Positions 18,496 through 27,738 of a stretch of 64,000 nt of DNA are shown here, in pieces. The notes beneath the pieces were generated by a model that did not search any database, was not told the origin of the DNA, and saw nothing but the letters and a program-made list of their open reading frames with translations. The stretch's first letter is position 1. Each line of letters opens with the position of its first letter. Source of the stretch: Desulfopila_A sp964446655 (GTDB taxonomy: Bacteria > Desulfobacterota > Desulfobulbia > Desulfobulbales > Desulfocapsaceae); the NCBI GenBank assembly GCA_964446655.1, contig CAYUPL010000002.1:1-64000 (forward strand), read 5' to 3'. The position numbers and the translations under genes were made by a program.

Positions 18496-19299
18496 TTACT
18501 TTTGTTTAACCAGATCCGATATGACTTCCATCTGACTGGTCAAAGTAGCATCGACGGTACAATTACTTGATTCAAGCAGACATCCACCCGGTTCGATAGA
18601 GGAGTCTTTTTTGATAATTATATTTTCCAGCCCGTTGGTGGATTGAATAAAATCGGCGGAATATTTTTGGATGGTTTCATAGTCATCAGGATTAACAAAA
18701 ATAATAAATTCTTCTGATTTTACAGCTTTGTGAATGGCCTCTTCAATGGTTTTCCGGATGGTTCCCTGTTGCGAGGCAACAGACTGGCGGATAACTTTTT
18801 CGGCAATTAGCAGAACCAGGTTCTGCATTTCGTCGGAACTGTTGCGCAGAATGGTCTCCCGCACCGAATTAAGCTGTTCGCAGGCCGATTGCAATGTTCG
18901 TATTGCCAGGCTATAGTCACTCTTCATCCTTTCAATTCCCGCCTGCACCCCTTTATTGAAATGCTCCTCTGCCAGAGCTTCGAGGTCGATTGGTTCTGGG
19001 GGTGGGGCGGTGGTCCCCTCTGTGTCATCCTCTGTAGCAGAAGCGATGCTCTCCTCCTCTTCGGGTGAGGAAAAATCAGAATCGAAGGCAAAGGGATCGC
19101 TGTCGGCCTCACCTGTAAACTGCTCAGTATTGTCCTGGCTGCGTGCTTTTTTAGCGGACAGGCCTGCGGAATCTTTGCTGCTGTCATCATCGACTTTTCT
19201 GGCGAGCTGTTCCCACACCGGAGATTGATCAATATTAACCGTTATCATATTCTCCGGCACAAAGCCTTCCGAATCTTTATGAACTTTAGACAAATTCAT
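18496..19299 (-). CDS. fliH: Flagellar export ATPase regulator FliH
   Basis: Peripheral stalk protein that binds FliI and the C-ring. The 267 residues have an acidic, low-complexity N-terminal half and a conserved C-terminal half (VLLIAEKVIRQSVASQQGTI, then a segment ending VNPDDYETIQKY, and PGGCLLESSNCTVDATL). The annotated start overlaps fliG by 14 bases with GGAGG only two bases before the ATG. An internal ATG at 19248 with GGAG is an alternative. Confidence 0.9.
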   Translation of the reverse strand: MNLSKVHKDSEGFVPENMITVNIDQSPVWEQLARKVDDDSSKDSAGLSAKKARSQDNTEQFTGEADSDPFAFDSDFSSPEEEESIASATEDDTEGTTAPPPEPIDLEALAEEHFNKGVQAGIERMKSDYSLAIRTLQSACEQLNSVRETILRNSSDEMQNLVLLIAEKVIRQSVASQQGTIRKTIEEAIHKAVKSEEFIIFVNPDDYETIQKYSADFIQSTNGLENIIIKKDSSIEPGGCLLESSNCTVDATLTSQMEVISDLVKQK

Positions 19300-20287
19300 C
19301 GCCTCCGACCTTATTCAGGACAATTTTGCCTTCTTCTTCAAGTTTCATGGCTATTTTGACAATGGATTGCTGCATGGCTTCAACCTCGGACAACCTGACC
19401 GGTCCCATAGCCTCGAGATCGTCACGAATCATATCCGCGGCCCGGGCAGACATGTTGGCAAAAATTTTCTCTTTCATCTCATCGGATGCCGTTTTCATTG
19501 CCATGGTCAAAGAATCATTGTTTATTTCGCGCAGAATCATCTGCAGCGATCTACCGTCAAGACCTATAAGGTTTTCGAAGGTGAACATTCGTTTGCGAAT
19601 TTCCTCAGCCAATTCCGCGTCGGTTTCCTCTATGGCTTCGATGATATCGGCATCGAGATTGTTCTGCAGGTGACCGAGCAGATCGACAACCTTGTCAATT
19701 CCACCGACCTGTCTCTGTTCTCTTCCTATGCTTCGACCAAGTTCTTTATTGAGAGCTTCTTCGATGCCTGCGATAACATCAGGTGATACTTTTTCTATTT
19801 TTGCTATACGATATACCACATCAGCGCGCATTTCTTCAGGAATCCAGGACAATATGTCGCCGGCATGCTGAACGTGCTGAGTAGAAAGAATCAGAGCGAT
19901 GGTCTGCGGATGCTCCTTTTCGAGAAGACTTGCCACCATACGTGCCTGCATCATGGCAATGGTCTCAAGTGAATTCGATTCCGTACCGGAAATAAACTGG
20001 TCGAGCAGATCATCAGCCCGGTCTGTTTCTGTTTTGGCCAAAGCCATCTTGGCGAAATCGCTCCCTTTCAGAAACAGGCCGGAATAGGTGTTCTGAGTGT
20101 CAAGAAAACTATCGATGACCTGTTGCCTCGTTTCACTGGGGATGTGCTGAATGGTAGCCATCACTTTGGTCACTCGACGGATTTCGTCATCAGTAAATTC
20201 ATGAAAAATTCTGGCGGCGGCATCTTCGCCTAAACACATCAGAAGGATGGCTGCTTTTTTAACATTGGTAAGATTTTCACTATCCAT
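19286..20287 (-). CDS. fliG: Flagellar switch protein FliG
   Basis: C-ring protein that transmits torque from the stator. The 333 residues show all three FliG domains: an N-terminal MS-ring-binding part (KKAAILLMCLGEDAAARIF), a middle domain with EKEHPQTIALILST, and a C-terminal torque domain (FTFENLIGLDGRSLQMILRE and ANMSARAADMIRDDLEAMGP). The ATG is adjacent to the fliF stop. Confidence 0.97.
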   Translation of the reverse strand: MDSENLTNVKKAAILLMCLGEDAAARIFHEFTDDEIRRVTKVMATIQHIPSETRQQVIDSFLDTQNTYSGLFLKGSDFAKMALAKTETDRADDLLDQFISGTESNSLETIAMMQARMVASLLEKEHPQTIALILSTQHVQHAGDILSWIPEEMRADVVYRIAKIEKVSPDVIAGIEEALNKELGRSIGREQRQVGGIDKVVDLLGHLQNNLDADIIEAIEETDAELAEEIRKRMFTFENLIGLDGRSLQMILREINNDSLTMAMKTASDEMKEKIFANMSARAADMIRDDLEAMGPVRLSEVEAMQQSIVKIAMKLEEEGKIVLNKVGGDEFV

Positions 20288-21919
20288 TTAGGTTTCCTGA
20301 AGCCATTTTTTGATGATATGCGCAGTCGGTGCCGGATTTTCCATAACATTTCTGCGAATGGAAGCAACAGGATCTTCGACAACTTTTTCCTCACGCTTAT
20401 GTTCTTGTGTTTCAAGAGCCTGCTCGGCAGCATACTGTTCCTGTTCCAGCGCTTCAACGGTTTTATAGTGTTGCCGAACTTCTCCCTTCATTGTTTTAAT
20501 TATAGGTCGTACCAGGAGAAGGTAAAGAAGGAGCGCGCCAACGGCAACAAGGGCGATTTTGACAAATGGCAGGTATTCATAGAGCAGGTTGTCCGGGAGT
20601 GATTCTGCAAGCAGTATTTCTTGCGGAGCTTCCGTGAAGGGCATGGACAACACATTTATCTGATCCCCACGATCGGGCACAAGCCCTAAGGCGGTGCTTA
20701 CCATGGCCTGCATTGACTGCAGCTCTTCGGCTGATCGGGGCTCCGTGGTTTCGGGTTCGTCTGCCGTCGCCGGAATGACTTTGTCGGCAACCAGGATGGA
20801 TACCGAGAGTTGTTGTATGGTACCAACCGGATTTATGATTCTGCTGATGGTTTTACTTATTTCGTAATTGGTGATACGCGAAGTTTTTGACGAAGAATTC
20901 TCTCCGGTTTGTTGCGGAGTTGTACCCTGCAGATTTGACTGTACGCCGGGGATCCCTCCTGCCGCTGGTGTCCCGCTTTGCTCCTGGTTGACTTGCTCGC
21001 TGCGGATAACGGGTTCATCCCCGTCAAAAAATTCTTCGGTTTTTTCAACTTTGGCAAAATCAAGAACGGCACTGACCCGCACCATAGCCTTGTCTTTCCC
21101 CATGGTTTTGTCCAGCAGGTCCTGAGCACGCATCTCTAAACGGTGTTCCACCTCCTGTTGGTAGGCGAGCATGTCGACGGAAAGAAGTTCATCTTCATCT
21201 TTTTGTTGGCCGGAATCCAGAACAACACCGTTGGAGTCGATTACGGATATATTTTCAGGGATAAGTCCGGAAATGGAGCCGGCCACCAGATGGATAATGC
21301 CCTGTACTTGTTTTTCATCGAGAGTTTTCCCCTTGGATAACGAGACGATGACGGAAGCTGTTGCCGGTTTTTGTTGGTCTTTGAATAGTCGTTTTTCAGG
21401 CAAAGCAAGATGAACCCTGGCCGTATCCACCGGATCAAGAGATGCGATAGTCCGCGAAAGTTCTCCCTGCAATGCCCTGGTGAAGTTGACCTTCTGCACA
21501 TAATCGGTGAGAGCGAAGCTTTGTTTATCAAAGACTTCAAAGCCCACCCCGCTGCCGGCGGGGAGACCGTTGGCAGCAAGGCTGAGTCGTGTTTCATGCA
21601 GAATACCTGCAGGAATCCAGATATTTCTGCCATTGTTTTTGAGTTGATAGGGAATGTTTTCTGCTTTGAGCCACTCCACCACCGGGCCGGCATCATTTTC
21701 TGCCAGGTTGGCGTAAAGTAATTGGTAATCAGCCGTTTTACCTTGAAAAATCAGTAGACCAAAAAGGATGGCAGAGATAAGTACAACACCTGCCAAGGCC
21801 AGCTTTCGTGACAGTGGCCATTCTTTTATGAGGGCAACAAGGTTTTTGGGGGCAATAGGCTTGTCAGCCGACGTAGCCGGCATGGTGGTCCCGTCTGCGG
21901 TTAAGGTTTCTTCGGCCAT
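20288..21919 (-). CDS. fliF: Flagellar MS-ring protein FliF
   Basis: Forms the membrane MS ring on which the rod and C-ring assemble. The 543 residues have an N-terminal membrane helix (about 38-58) and two ring-building motifs with typical patterns (NVPYQL-like NIPYQLKNNGRNIWIPA, GVGFEVFDKQSFALTDYVQK). Near residue 450 is a C-terminal membrane segment with VKIALVAVGALLLYLLLV, then the cytoplasmic tail that binds FliG. A 143-base gap lies before fliE. Confidence 0.97.
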   Translation of the reverse strand: MAEETLTADGTTMPATSADKPIAPKNLVALIKEWPLSRKLALAGVVLISAILFGLLIFQGKTADYQLLYANLAENDAGPVVEWLKAENIPYQLKNNGRNIWIPAGILHETRLSLAANGLPAGSGVGFEVFDKQSFALTDYVQKVNFTRALQGELSRTIASLDPVDTARVHLALPEKRLFKDQQKPATASVIVSLSKGKTLDEKQVQGIIHLVAGSISGLIPENISVIDSNGVVLDSGQQKDEDELLSVDMLAYQQEVEHRLEMRAQDLLDKTMGKDKAMVRVSAVLDFAKVEKTEEFFDGDEPVIRSEQVNQEQSGTPAAGGIPGVQSNLQGTTPQQTGENSSSKTSRITNYEISKTISRIINPVGTIQQLSVSILVADKVIPATADEPETTEPRSAEELQSMQAMVSTALGLVPDRGDQINVLSMPFTEAPQEILLAESLPDNLLYEYLPFVKIALVAVGALLLYLLLVRPIIKTMKGEVRQHYKTVEALEQEQYAAEQALETQEHKREEKVVEDPVASIRRNVMENPAPTAHIIKKWLQET

Positions 21920-22062
21920 GGACTATCCTTTCGTGTTTGTGTCTGTCATGGGGCTCATTTCCGGCAGGTTTGGACATCAACCCTGTGCTCTCATAATAGA
22001 TAAGATCAAAGGTTTACCCGGATTTCTCATAAACATTGTGTCAATTCAGCCCAGCTGAGATA

Positions 22063-22362
22063 TCATACCTGGAGTCTCATTATTTCATTATAGGCCTCTA
22101 AGGCCTTATTCCTCATCTGGACGAGCATGCGAAGGGCCATATCAGCTTCTTCTGTTGCGATCATCACTTCGTGCAGGTTCCGGGCCTCTCCGGTTTGCAG
22201 TTTCTGTATTGCAATATCACCGCGTAGTTCAGCCTGCTGCACCTGGCCTATGGTATTTTTCAGGATGTCGCTGAAACCTTTTCCCGCTGCAGCGGTTTCA
22301 TGACCTATTGACTGGGGCATTGTAAGGGGAAGTCCGGGACTTGCTATGGGTGTTGTGTTCAT
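22063..22362 (-). CDS. fliE: Flagellar rod-MS ring junction protein FliE
   Basis: Small exported adaptor between the MS ring and the proximal rod, 99 residues. The C-terminal half matches the family (LHEVMIATEEADMALRMLV, then VQMRNKALEAYNEIMRLQV). Starts 2 bases after flgC stops and is followed by fliF. Confidence 0.95.
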   Translation of the reverse strand: MNTTPIASPGLPLTMPQSIGHETAAAGKGFSDILKNTIGQVQQAELRGDIAIQKLQTGEARNLHEVMIATEEADMALRMLVQMRNKALEAYNEIMRLQV

Positions 22363-22364
22363 CT

Positions 22365-22796
22365 TTATCTCCCGATTTCAAGGGCTTTCATAGCCATTCT
22401 TTTGGCCGATTTAATAGTTGTCGTATTGGCCTCGTATGCACGTGTGGTATTTTTCATGTCGACAATCTCTTCCAGGAGATTGATATTGGGCATGGCAACA
22501 TAGCCATCTTCGTTTGCATCGGGGTGCCCTGGTTTATACACCATCTTAGGCGGTTCTTCGTCTTCTACAATCTTGGTAACTTTTACGCCCCGAACACCAT
22601 TTTGGAGATTCGCATTCAGATGATCCTGGAAAGAAAGGGCAGTGGTCTCAAAATAGACGGATTTCCTTTTATAGGGACCACCTTCAGGTGTCGAAGTTGT
22701 TTCGATATTGGCCAGGTTTGAGCTGATGGTATTGAGACGAATGCTGTTTGCCTGGAGGGCGGATGCCCCGATTTTCATAGAAGTAAAAATGTCCAT
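22365..22796 (-). CDS. flgC: Flagellar proximal rod protein FlgC
   Basis: Rod subunit exported by the flagellar type III system. The 143 residues contain the rod N-terminal motif (IGASALQANSIRLNTISSNLANI) and the C-terminal motif (PNINLLEEIVDMKNTTRAYEANTTTI). Follows flgB after about 20 bases with GGAG before the start. Confidence 0.96.
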   Translation of the reverse strand: MDIFTSMKIGASALQANSIRLNTISSNLANIETTSTPEGGPYKRKSVYFETTALSFQDHLNANLQNGVRGVKVTKIVEDEEPPKMVYKPGHPDANEDGYVAMPNINLLEEIVDMKNTTRAYEANTTTIKSAKRMAMKALEIGR

Positions 22797-22816
22797 TCTG
22801 TTCTCCTTTCAAGGCG

Positions 22817-23230
22817 CTACTGACCGCCTTGAATAATATATTTTCGTAGTGATAATTTTTTGCTGAGAAGCCCCGCCGTGGCTTCATAGAGTAATTGATT
22901 TTCTGACAGTTCCAGCATTTCCTTTTCGAGACTAACGCCATTTTGATCACCTATGCCGGTATTGTCTTGTTCCAAAACGGTATGGCCTTTAATGCTATGC
23001 AGATCTTTGGAGCCAACGGGAAAATGGGCCGGATGTGTGGTATCCAGCGAAAATGCTCCACGAACCACCGCACTCTTCAGTTCTTCTTCAAATGAGAAGC
23101 GCGATGGAGCAAAGCCTGGAGTTTCACTATTCGCTATGTTTGAAGCTATGACCTTTTCCTTGTCGGCACGAAGATCTAAAACTTTTTTCAAAAGAGCGAT
23201 ATTCTGGTCTGAGATTGAATGGATTTTCAT
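22817..23230 (-). CDS. flgB: Flagellar proximal rod protein FlgB
   Basis: Rod subunit, 137 residues from ATG 23230, which has AGGAAA about 9 bases upstream. An in-frame GTG/ATG further out (23293) would add 21 residues unlike FlgB. Visible motifs are LDLRADKEKVIASNIANSET (rod N-terminal motif) and EMLELSENQLLYEATAGLLS (C-terminal). First classical flagellar gene of the operon, preceded by the TPR gene at 23368. Confidence 0.95.
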   Translation of the reverse strand: MKIHSISDQNIALLKKVLDLRADKEKVIASNIANSETPGFAPSRFSFEEELKSAVVRGAFSLDTTHPAHFPVGSKDLHSIKGHTVLEQDNTGIGDQNGVSLEKEMLELSENQLLYEATAGLLSKKLSLRKYIIQGGQ

Positions 23231-23367
23231 ATCTTTAAGTTTCCTGCAGAGGTGGCAAATGCTTGAGAAGATAGGAAGATCTTCCCCGACCAATCAGAAG
23301 AAGGCCGCAAAGAGAAACAGCCGTGCCTGTTGATCTACCAGGGGAAAAAAGTGTAAAAGTTCTAATT

Positions 23368-25785
23368 CTAGTAATTTCTGTCAACATCATGGAGCAACAA
23401 TTCCTTTTCCGCCAGCTTTTTCCAGAGTGGGTCATAGCCTTTTTCGACAATTTCCCGTAATAAGTTTAAAGAGTTCTCCATATTTCCATTTACTCTTTCC
23501 AATTCCGCAAGTCGATAGCGTACCTGATCAAAATATTTGTCCTGGTCTTTGATTTCTTGAAAAAGCCGGGCGGCTGTATCGAAAGAATTTTCCTGATACA
23601 AGCTTTCGCCTAAGATAAACAGTGAATCCAAAGAGATCGGCGAGTTGTCTGTCCAGGGAGGTGAGAGAGTTTGTATAACCTTATCATATTGATCACTGGT
23701 GAAATACAGGGTTGCCGCAATCTCCTCGACTTGTAGCGATTGAGGAAGAGGAGAAGAAAGGAGATCCAAAGCCATGGAGTTTTTGCCGGCGGCAACGAGA
23801 GATTGGAGACGGAGGAGGTTTATTTCCTGTATAGCGGTACCGTTCGGGTAATTATAGCTGTAACGTGTGGCATAATCTTCGGCGAGGTCATAATCTCCCT
23901 GGTGGTACAGGATTGAAACAAGCGGTAGGTAGTATGCTTCTTTTTGGTCTTCCGCAGAGGTTGTCAGAAGGTAAATATAGAGGTTTCTTGCTTCAGTGAA
24001 GATGCCTAGTTGATGGTATGCTGTTGCTAGAAGGTTGAGAAGTTCAATATCAACCCATTCCTTCTGGAAGAGAGTTCGGTTTTGTTTTGCCAGGACGATG
24101 GCGTCGACATAATTGTCGGTAGAGAGTAATCTGTCGAGCTCCTTGGGGAGAATTTCGATAAGGAGTGCCTGGGCGGTTTTTGTCAGTGGGCTGGCGTGAA
24201 AAGCCCTTAAGAAGTCCTGCAACCGATTAATGCTTTTTTCGATGTCTCCTGTTTCCGAATAGGCGATGGCCTCCTTGAGCGTCGCCTCTGCAGCAACTGC
24301 TCTGTTTGAGGCTTTTTCTGCTAGAGCACGGTAAGAGAGAACACTTGTCTTTCTCCAGCTCGGCTGAGAAAGGTAGCGGATATCGTTTCTTTTAAGTTCT
24401 GCTCTGTGGGCCGCTTCGGTGCCGGGGTAGGAATCTTCAATGGCGGAAAAGGCAACATACATTTCACTCGCGGTTTTAAAATGCAATTCGGCCATTGCTT
24501 TTTTATAACCTATTAAGCCAAGAAAACTGTTTTCACTCACGATAGATTGTAGTTTATGGAAGCATTGAGATGTTTCGAGGTATTTTTTTTGTTGATACAG
24601 TGTGTTGCAGTATCCATTGAGAGAATACGGTTGCTCTGCCAGATTGAGCTTGCTTTCGGAAAGTTGATAACCGACATACGCTTTAACATACGATTCCGAG
24701 GCAAACCAGTAATCGGCTTGGCGTAATTCTCGTAAAGCCGCGAGTTTAGGCGGGAAGGCGATATCATCTTTCTGGAGCAGCGTCTGGGTTTTTTGCAGCT
24801 GGTTGGTGGCAAGTGTGGTTTCTATCCGAGACAGCACCAGAAAAGGAGCAAGAGCAAAATCAGTTTCTACATATCTTTCCAGTTGACGATAAAGATTATC
24901 GGCGATATATGGGGTTTCATGTTCGGCACGCAGGAGTCCTAAAAGATAGGTGGCCGTAATACCGACAAATTGATCAGGATAGTTTTCTTTGAGAAGGTAG
25001 AGTTGCTTATATGCATCGGAAAAATTATCGGCTCGATAAAGGATCTCACCTAAAGTGAGAGCCAGCAATTTTTTTTCCTGCTGTTCCTGGCTGTTGCCGA
25101 GCAAATCAAACATGAGAGGAAGCATCTCTTTCCATTTACCTTCGGCAGAAAGAGCGAATATCTCTTCCGGTAAGAGATCGCTACTGCTCACATCTGGGAG
25201 CAGATCAATAATAGGGAAAGGTGGGCTACTGTATCTCATGGGCGCACTGGTGATGATATCTGGCTGGTATTTTGAGAAAAACGAGTGCCAGTTTTCCGAA
25301 TAGGGGCTGGAGATATAGGGATTGCTGAAATCCGCTCCCTGATCGGTCAACACTGTGATGCCTTCTAGTCTTGAGGTGAGCTCAGGATATTCTTTAGTGA
25401 ATTGATTACCCAGAAGAATGTCGACAACGATGGTCTTTTCCTGCAGCCCGGTCAGCTGCACCTGTTGCGGCTCATATCGAAGAAAGAACGTTAGAGTGGT
25501 TTGCTCTTCCTTATCTTGAGTCAAAAATTTGACTACTTTATCGTCGGCTGGAAAATCCAATGGTTCGGTATTTCGCAAACCGGCATCCAGGACAATGTCT
25601 ATTCTCTTGCCCTGCTGGTTATATGTAAATGGAGGTGCCTCGGTGAAAGTAATGTAAATTTGTGAACTGCTGCTGCCGGCAGACATTGATATACGTACTA
25701 TTTCAGTGTCACGTGCCCATGTATCAGCAAGTTGAATCTGAGAAAGGATCAGAAAAGTAATAGATGTGAGAAGAGATAGCTTCAT
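23368..25785 (-). CDS. Periplasmic TPR protein heading the flagellar operon
   Basis: An 805-residue protein I do not recognise as a named gene. It has a signal peptide (about 1-24), then a beta-rich N-terminal domain (about 28-130; VRISMSAGSSSSQIYITFTE) resembling an AMIN-type cell-wall-binding fold. A long helical region with many TPR-like repeats follows (about 230-800; for example GEILYRADNFSDAYKQLYLL, DIEKSINRLQDFLRAF, YDPLWKKLAEKELLL). It starts 45 bases downstream of the best sigma-54 promoter in the window and runs on into flgB after 137 bases. I infer a role in flagellum or motor assembly from position only. Confidence 0.82.
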   Translation of the reverse strand: MKLSLLTSITFLILSQIQLADTWARDTEIVRISMSAGSSSSQIYITFTEAPPFTYNQQGKRIDIVLDAGLRNTEPLDFPADDKVVKFLTQDKEEQTTLTFFLRYEPQQVQLTGLQEKTIVVDILLGNQFTKEYPELTSRLEGITVLTDQGADFSNPYISSPYSENWHSFFSKYQPDIITSAPMRYSSPPFPIIDLLPDVSSSDLLPEEIFALSAEGKWKEMLPLMFDLLGNSQEQQEKKLLALTLGEILYRADNFSDAYKQLYLLKENYPDQFVGITATYLLGLLRAEHETPYIADNLYRQLERYVETDFALAPFLVLSRIETTLATNQLQKTQTLLQKDDIAFPPKLAALRELRQADYWFASESYVKAYVGYQLSESKLNLAEQPYSLNGYCNTLYQQKKYLETSQCFHKLQSIVSENSFLGLIGYKKAMAELHFKTASEMYVAFSAIEDSYPGTEAAHRAELKRNDIRYLSQPSWRKTSVLSYRALAEKASNRAVAAEATLKEAIAYSETGDIEKSINRLQDFLRAFHASPLTKTAQALLIEILPKELDRLLSTDNYVDAIVLAKQNRTLFQKEWVDIELLNLLATAYHQLGIFTEARNLYIYLLTTSAEDQKEAYYLPLVSILYHQGDYDLAEDYATRYSYNYPNGTAIQEINLLRLQSLVAAGKNSMALDLLSSPLPQSLQVEEIAATLYFTSDQYDKVIQTLSPPWTDNSPISLDSLFILGESLYQENSFDTAARLFQEIKDQDKYFDQVRYRLAELERVNGNMENSLNLLREIVEKGYDPLWKKLAEKELLLHDVDRNY

Positions 25786-25829
25786 TTCAATAATTAATAA
25801 ATAGAGGAAAAAATAATATAATTTAATTA

Positions 25830-25845
25830 TGCAAGTATTGGTCCA
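25830..25845 (-). promoter_or_regulatory. Sigma-54 (-24/-12) promoter of the flagellar operon
   Basis: Reads TGGACCAATACTTGCA on the minus strand: TGG at -24, TTGCA at -12, GG and GC exactly ten bases apart, as in the RpoN consensus. The predicted transcript start near 25819 is about 35 bases before the TPR gene start. A sigma-54 activator is encoded at 29577-31037. Confidence 0.82.
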
Positions 25846-25894
25846 GAATCAAGGCGGGAAAACATGGTTACTTCAGGCTGATCATTGTTGCTCG

Positions 25895-25913
25895 GTTCTT
25901 GTCTTACAAGAAC
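25895..25913. promoter_or_regulatory. Perfect inverted repeat, possible activator site
   Basis: GTTCTTGT and ACAAGAAC are separated by three bases. The centre lies about 85 bases upstream of the predicted sigma-54 start point, a normal distance for an enhancer bound by a sigma-54 activator. Binding is inferred. Confidence 0.45.
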
Positions 25914-25984
25914 ACAAAAAATTGCTGTGATCCCGGAAAGGGAGAGTAAAATACACGAGCATCTTCGGAGGTGTGTTGAGACTT

Positions 25985-26015
25985 GATATCATCTTCGATG
26001 TTCTTCTATGATATC
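25985..26015. promoter_or_regulatory. Inverted repeat GATATCAT-N15-ATGATATC
   Basis: Two perfect 8-base arms with a 15-base spacer, between the divergent TPR gene and cheY. It could be a second regulator site or a hairpin in the cheY leader; there is no U-tract, so not a terminator. Confidence 0.35.
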
Positions 26016-26165
26016 TGTTGTATTTTCAATAACACAATTGATTTTTTACAAGGTTTGCTGCTAATATGATGTTATCCATCCTTACAGGATGGGTGTCTGC
26101 TGGTGGCTCTATACGGTAAGCTTATAAAAAAAAGGAAAATAATTTATAAATCTCAGGAGGATCGA

Positions 26166-26537
26166 ATGGGAAAGAATGTATTATTGGTTGATGACTCAAG
26201 CACGATGCGAAAAATCATCGGCCGATCATTGCGCCAGGCCGGTATTGATTTTGATAATATCTTTGAGGCAAGCGATGGTCTGGAAGCACTGGAGGTATTG
26301 GAAAATGAAGATGTGGATATCGTGTTGAGTGACATTAACATGCCTAATATGGATGGCATATCGTTTTTGCGAGAGAAATCGCAACGTGCCAATATGAAAG
26401 ATATACCTGTTCTTATGATATCAACCGAAACTGGTGAGGATATCATAGGGGAAGCAAAATCGCTTGGTGCCGTTGGTGCTATTAAAAAACCTTTCACACC
26501 CGACAAAGTTAACGAAATCCTTGGACCGCTGCTGTAA
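26166..26537 (+). CDS. cheY: Single-domain response regulator CheY
   Basis: A 123-residue receiver that, when phosphorylated by CheA, should bind FliM and change motor rotation. The acidic pair (Asp9, Asp10 in LLVDDSST), the phosphoacceptor Asp56 (VLSDINMPNMDG), the Thr/Ser switch (ISTETG) and the Lys (AIKKPF) are all present. The ATG at 26166 has AGGAGG five bases upstream; an in-frame ATG at 26103 would add 21 residues not seen in CheY. It is followed by two CheX-type phosphatase genes, so it may belong to a set that controls its own phosphate level. Confidence 0.92.
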   Translation: MGKNVLLVDDSSTMRKIIGRSLRQAGIDFDNIFEASDGLEALEVLENEDVDIVLSDINMPNMDGISFLREKSQRANMKDIPVLMISTETGEDIIGEAKSLGAVGAIKKPFTPDKVNEILGPLL

Positions 26538-26563
26538 TGGCCAAAAAGTAAAGGAGGAGTTTA

Positions 26564-27019
26564 GTGGAATTACAAGACCAGATAGTTGCGGCAACGGTGG
26601 AGATATTTACGACAATGGTGATGATGGAAGTTACCGTCTCCTCAACCCGGAATAGCAATATAGAGCTTTTCGAAGATACAATCACCGGTGTCATCGGTTT
26701 AGCAGGAACCCATAAGGGAGTACTGGCGATTCATGTGCCTCATAAGGTAGCTTTTGCGATTACAGGTAATTTCCTTGGTATGGAACTAGATGAAATCAAT
26801 GAAGATGTAGAGGATGCGATCGGTGAAATTGCAAATATGCTCGGCGGCAACGTAAAGTCAATTCTTTCGGAAAAAGGGAGGGATATAGATTTGTCGCTTC
26901 CGTCGACAGTTTCGGGAAAGGAATATGGTTTTCAGACGATTAAGGGGGCCGAAAAAACATTTATATCTTTTGAATGTCAGAGCGGTATCTTCCATGTTGA
27001 ACTGCAGCTTGAAAAATAA
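26564..27019 (+). CDS. cheX: CheX-type CheY-P phosphatase, GTG start
   Basis: A 151-residue CheX family protein. Members dephosphorylate CheY-P. The catalytic signature D-x3-E-x2-N-x21-P is exact: Asp84, Glu88 and Asn91 in EDAIGEIANMLGG, with Pro 22 residues after Asn. The start is GTG with AAGGAGG about 7 bases upstream. Directly downstream of cheY with a 26-base gap, so the substrate is probably that CheY. Confidence 0.85.
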   Translation: MELQDQIVAATVEIFTTMVMMEVTVSSTRNSNIELFEDTITGVIGLAGTHKGVLAIHVPHKVAFAITGNFLGMELDEINEDVEDAIGEIANMLGGNVKSILSEKGRDIDLSLPSTVSGKEYGFQTIKGAEKTFISFECQSGIFHVELQLEK

Positions 27020-27073
27020 CTCTATGCAAATCCGGTCAATGGGCAAAGATTTGTATACATTCCAGGATCTGAA

Positions 27074-27550
27074 ATGAAAGAATTGAAAAAGGATCTCCAT
27101 GGTGCCATTATTTCAACCACCCAGGAAATTTTTTCAACCATGGTATTGCTCGATATTGACGAAATAGATGCCGGTGCATTTCTGAGTGGTGCAGCGGAAG
27201 TCAATTTGTCCAGTATGCTAGGTTTTGGTGGCGATATCAAGGGTGCTTTAGAACTTCACTTTCCCGGAGCGGTTGCCATTGGTATAACATCCCGATTTCT
27301 TGGTACGAACGTGACACAACTTGATGAGGACGTTAAAGATGCCATGGGCGAACTGGCCAATATGATCGCAGGCGGTTTGAAGACCTTTTTTTCAGAAAGA
27401 AATATTAAGGCCGAGTTGGCGATTCCGTCTACGGTGACAGGGAAAGCATATGGTACAAGAAGCATTCCCGGGGTAGATAGGCTGCAGGTGTATTTTGCCT
27501 GCAGTGCCGGAATGTTTCTTGTAGATATGAAATATGTGTACAAGAGCTGA
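27074..27550 (+). CDS. Second CheX-type CheY-P phosphatase
   Basis: A 158-residue paralogue of the preceding gene, with the same signature in full: Asp89, Glu93 and Asn96 in KDAMGELANMIAGG and Pro after 21 residues. Both proteins share the overall CheX plan of a short N-terminal helix (VEIFTTM / QEIFSTM) and a beta-rich core. Two CheX genes side by side suggest tandem duplication and possibly different partner regulators; the division of labour is unknown. Confidence 0.82.
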   Translation: MKELKKDLHGAIISTTQEIFSTMVLLDIDEIDAGAFLSGAAEVNLSSMLGFGGDIKGALELHFPGAVAIGITSRFLGTNVTQLDEDVKDAMGELANMIAGGLKTFFSERNIKAELAIPSTVTGKAYGTRSIPGVDRLQVYFACSAGMFLVDMKYVYKS

Positions 27551-27738
27551 AATACTTTTAAATATTCAGTTTTATCATCCGATATAGAAAATATGGTCTT
27601 CAAGACGTGGTGGCTGTTTAGGGCCGATGTATATTTGGCAGATGATATGTAAAAGAGATCTCCCTCCGAAGAGTGTTTTCTCTAGTAATTTGTGGCTGCA
27701 AAGGTACATTTTAGAATTTCTTAATTATATCTTGTTAA

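Larger units (their letters stand above)
25786..26165. other. Divergent intergenic region between the TPR gene and cheY
   Basis: About 380 bases with no gene. It holds a sigma-54 promoter for the minus-strand flagellar operon, two inverted repeats upstream of that promoter (separate entries), and the AGGAGG ribosome-binding site of cheY at 26155-26160. I could not name a convincing promoter for cheY. Confidence 0.7.

Noticed and set aside
26087..26100. GG-N10-GC pattern upstream of cheY that could be read as a sigma-54 promoter
   Set aside because: Only the GG and GC match; the neighbouring bases do not fit the consensus, and such a bare match is common by chance.
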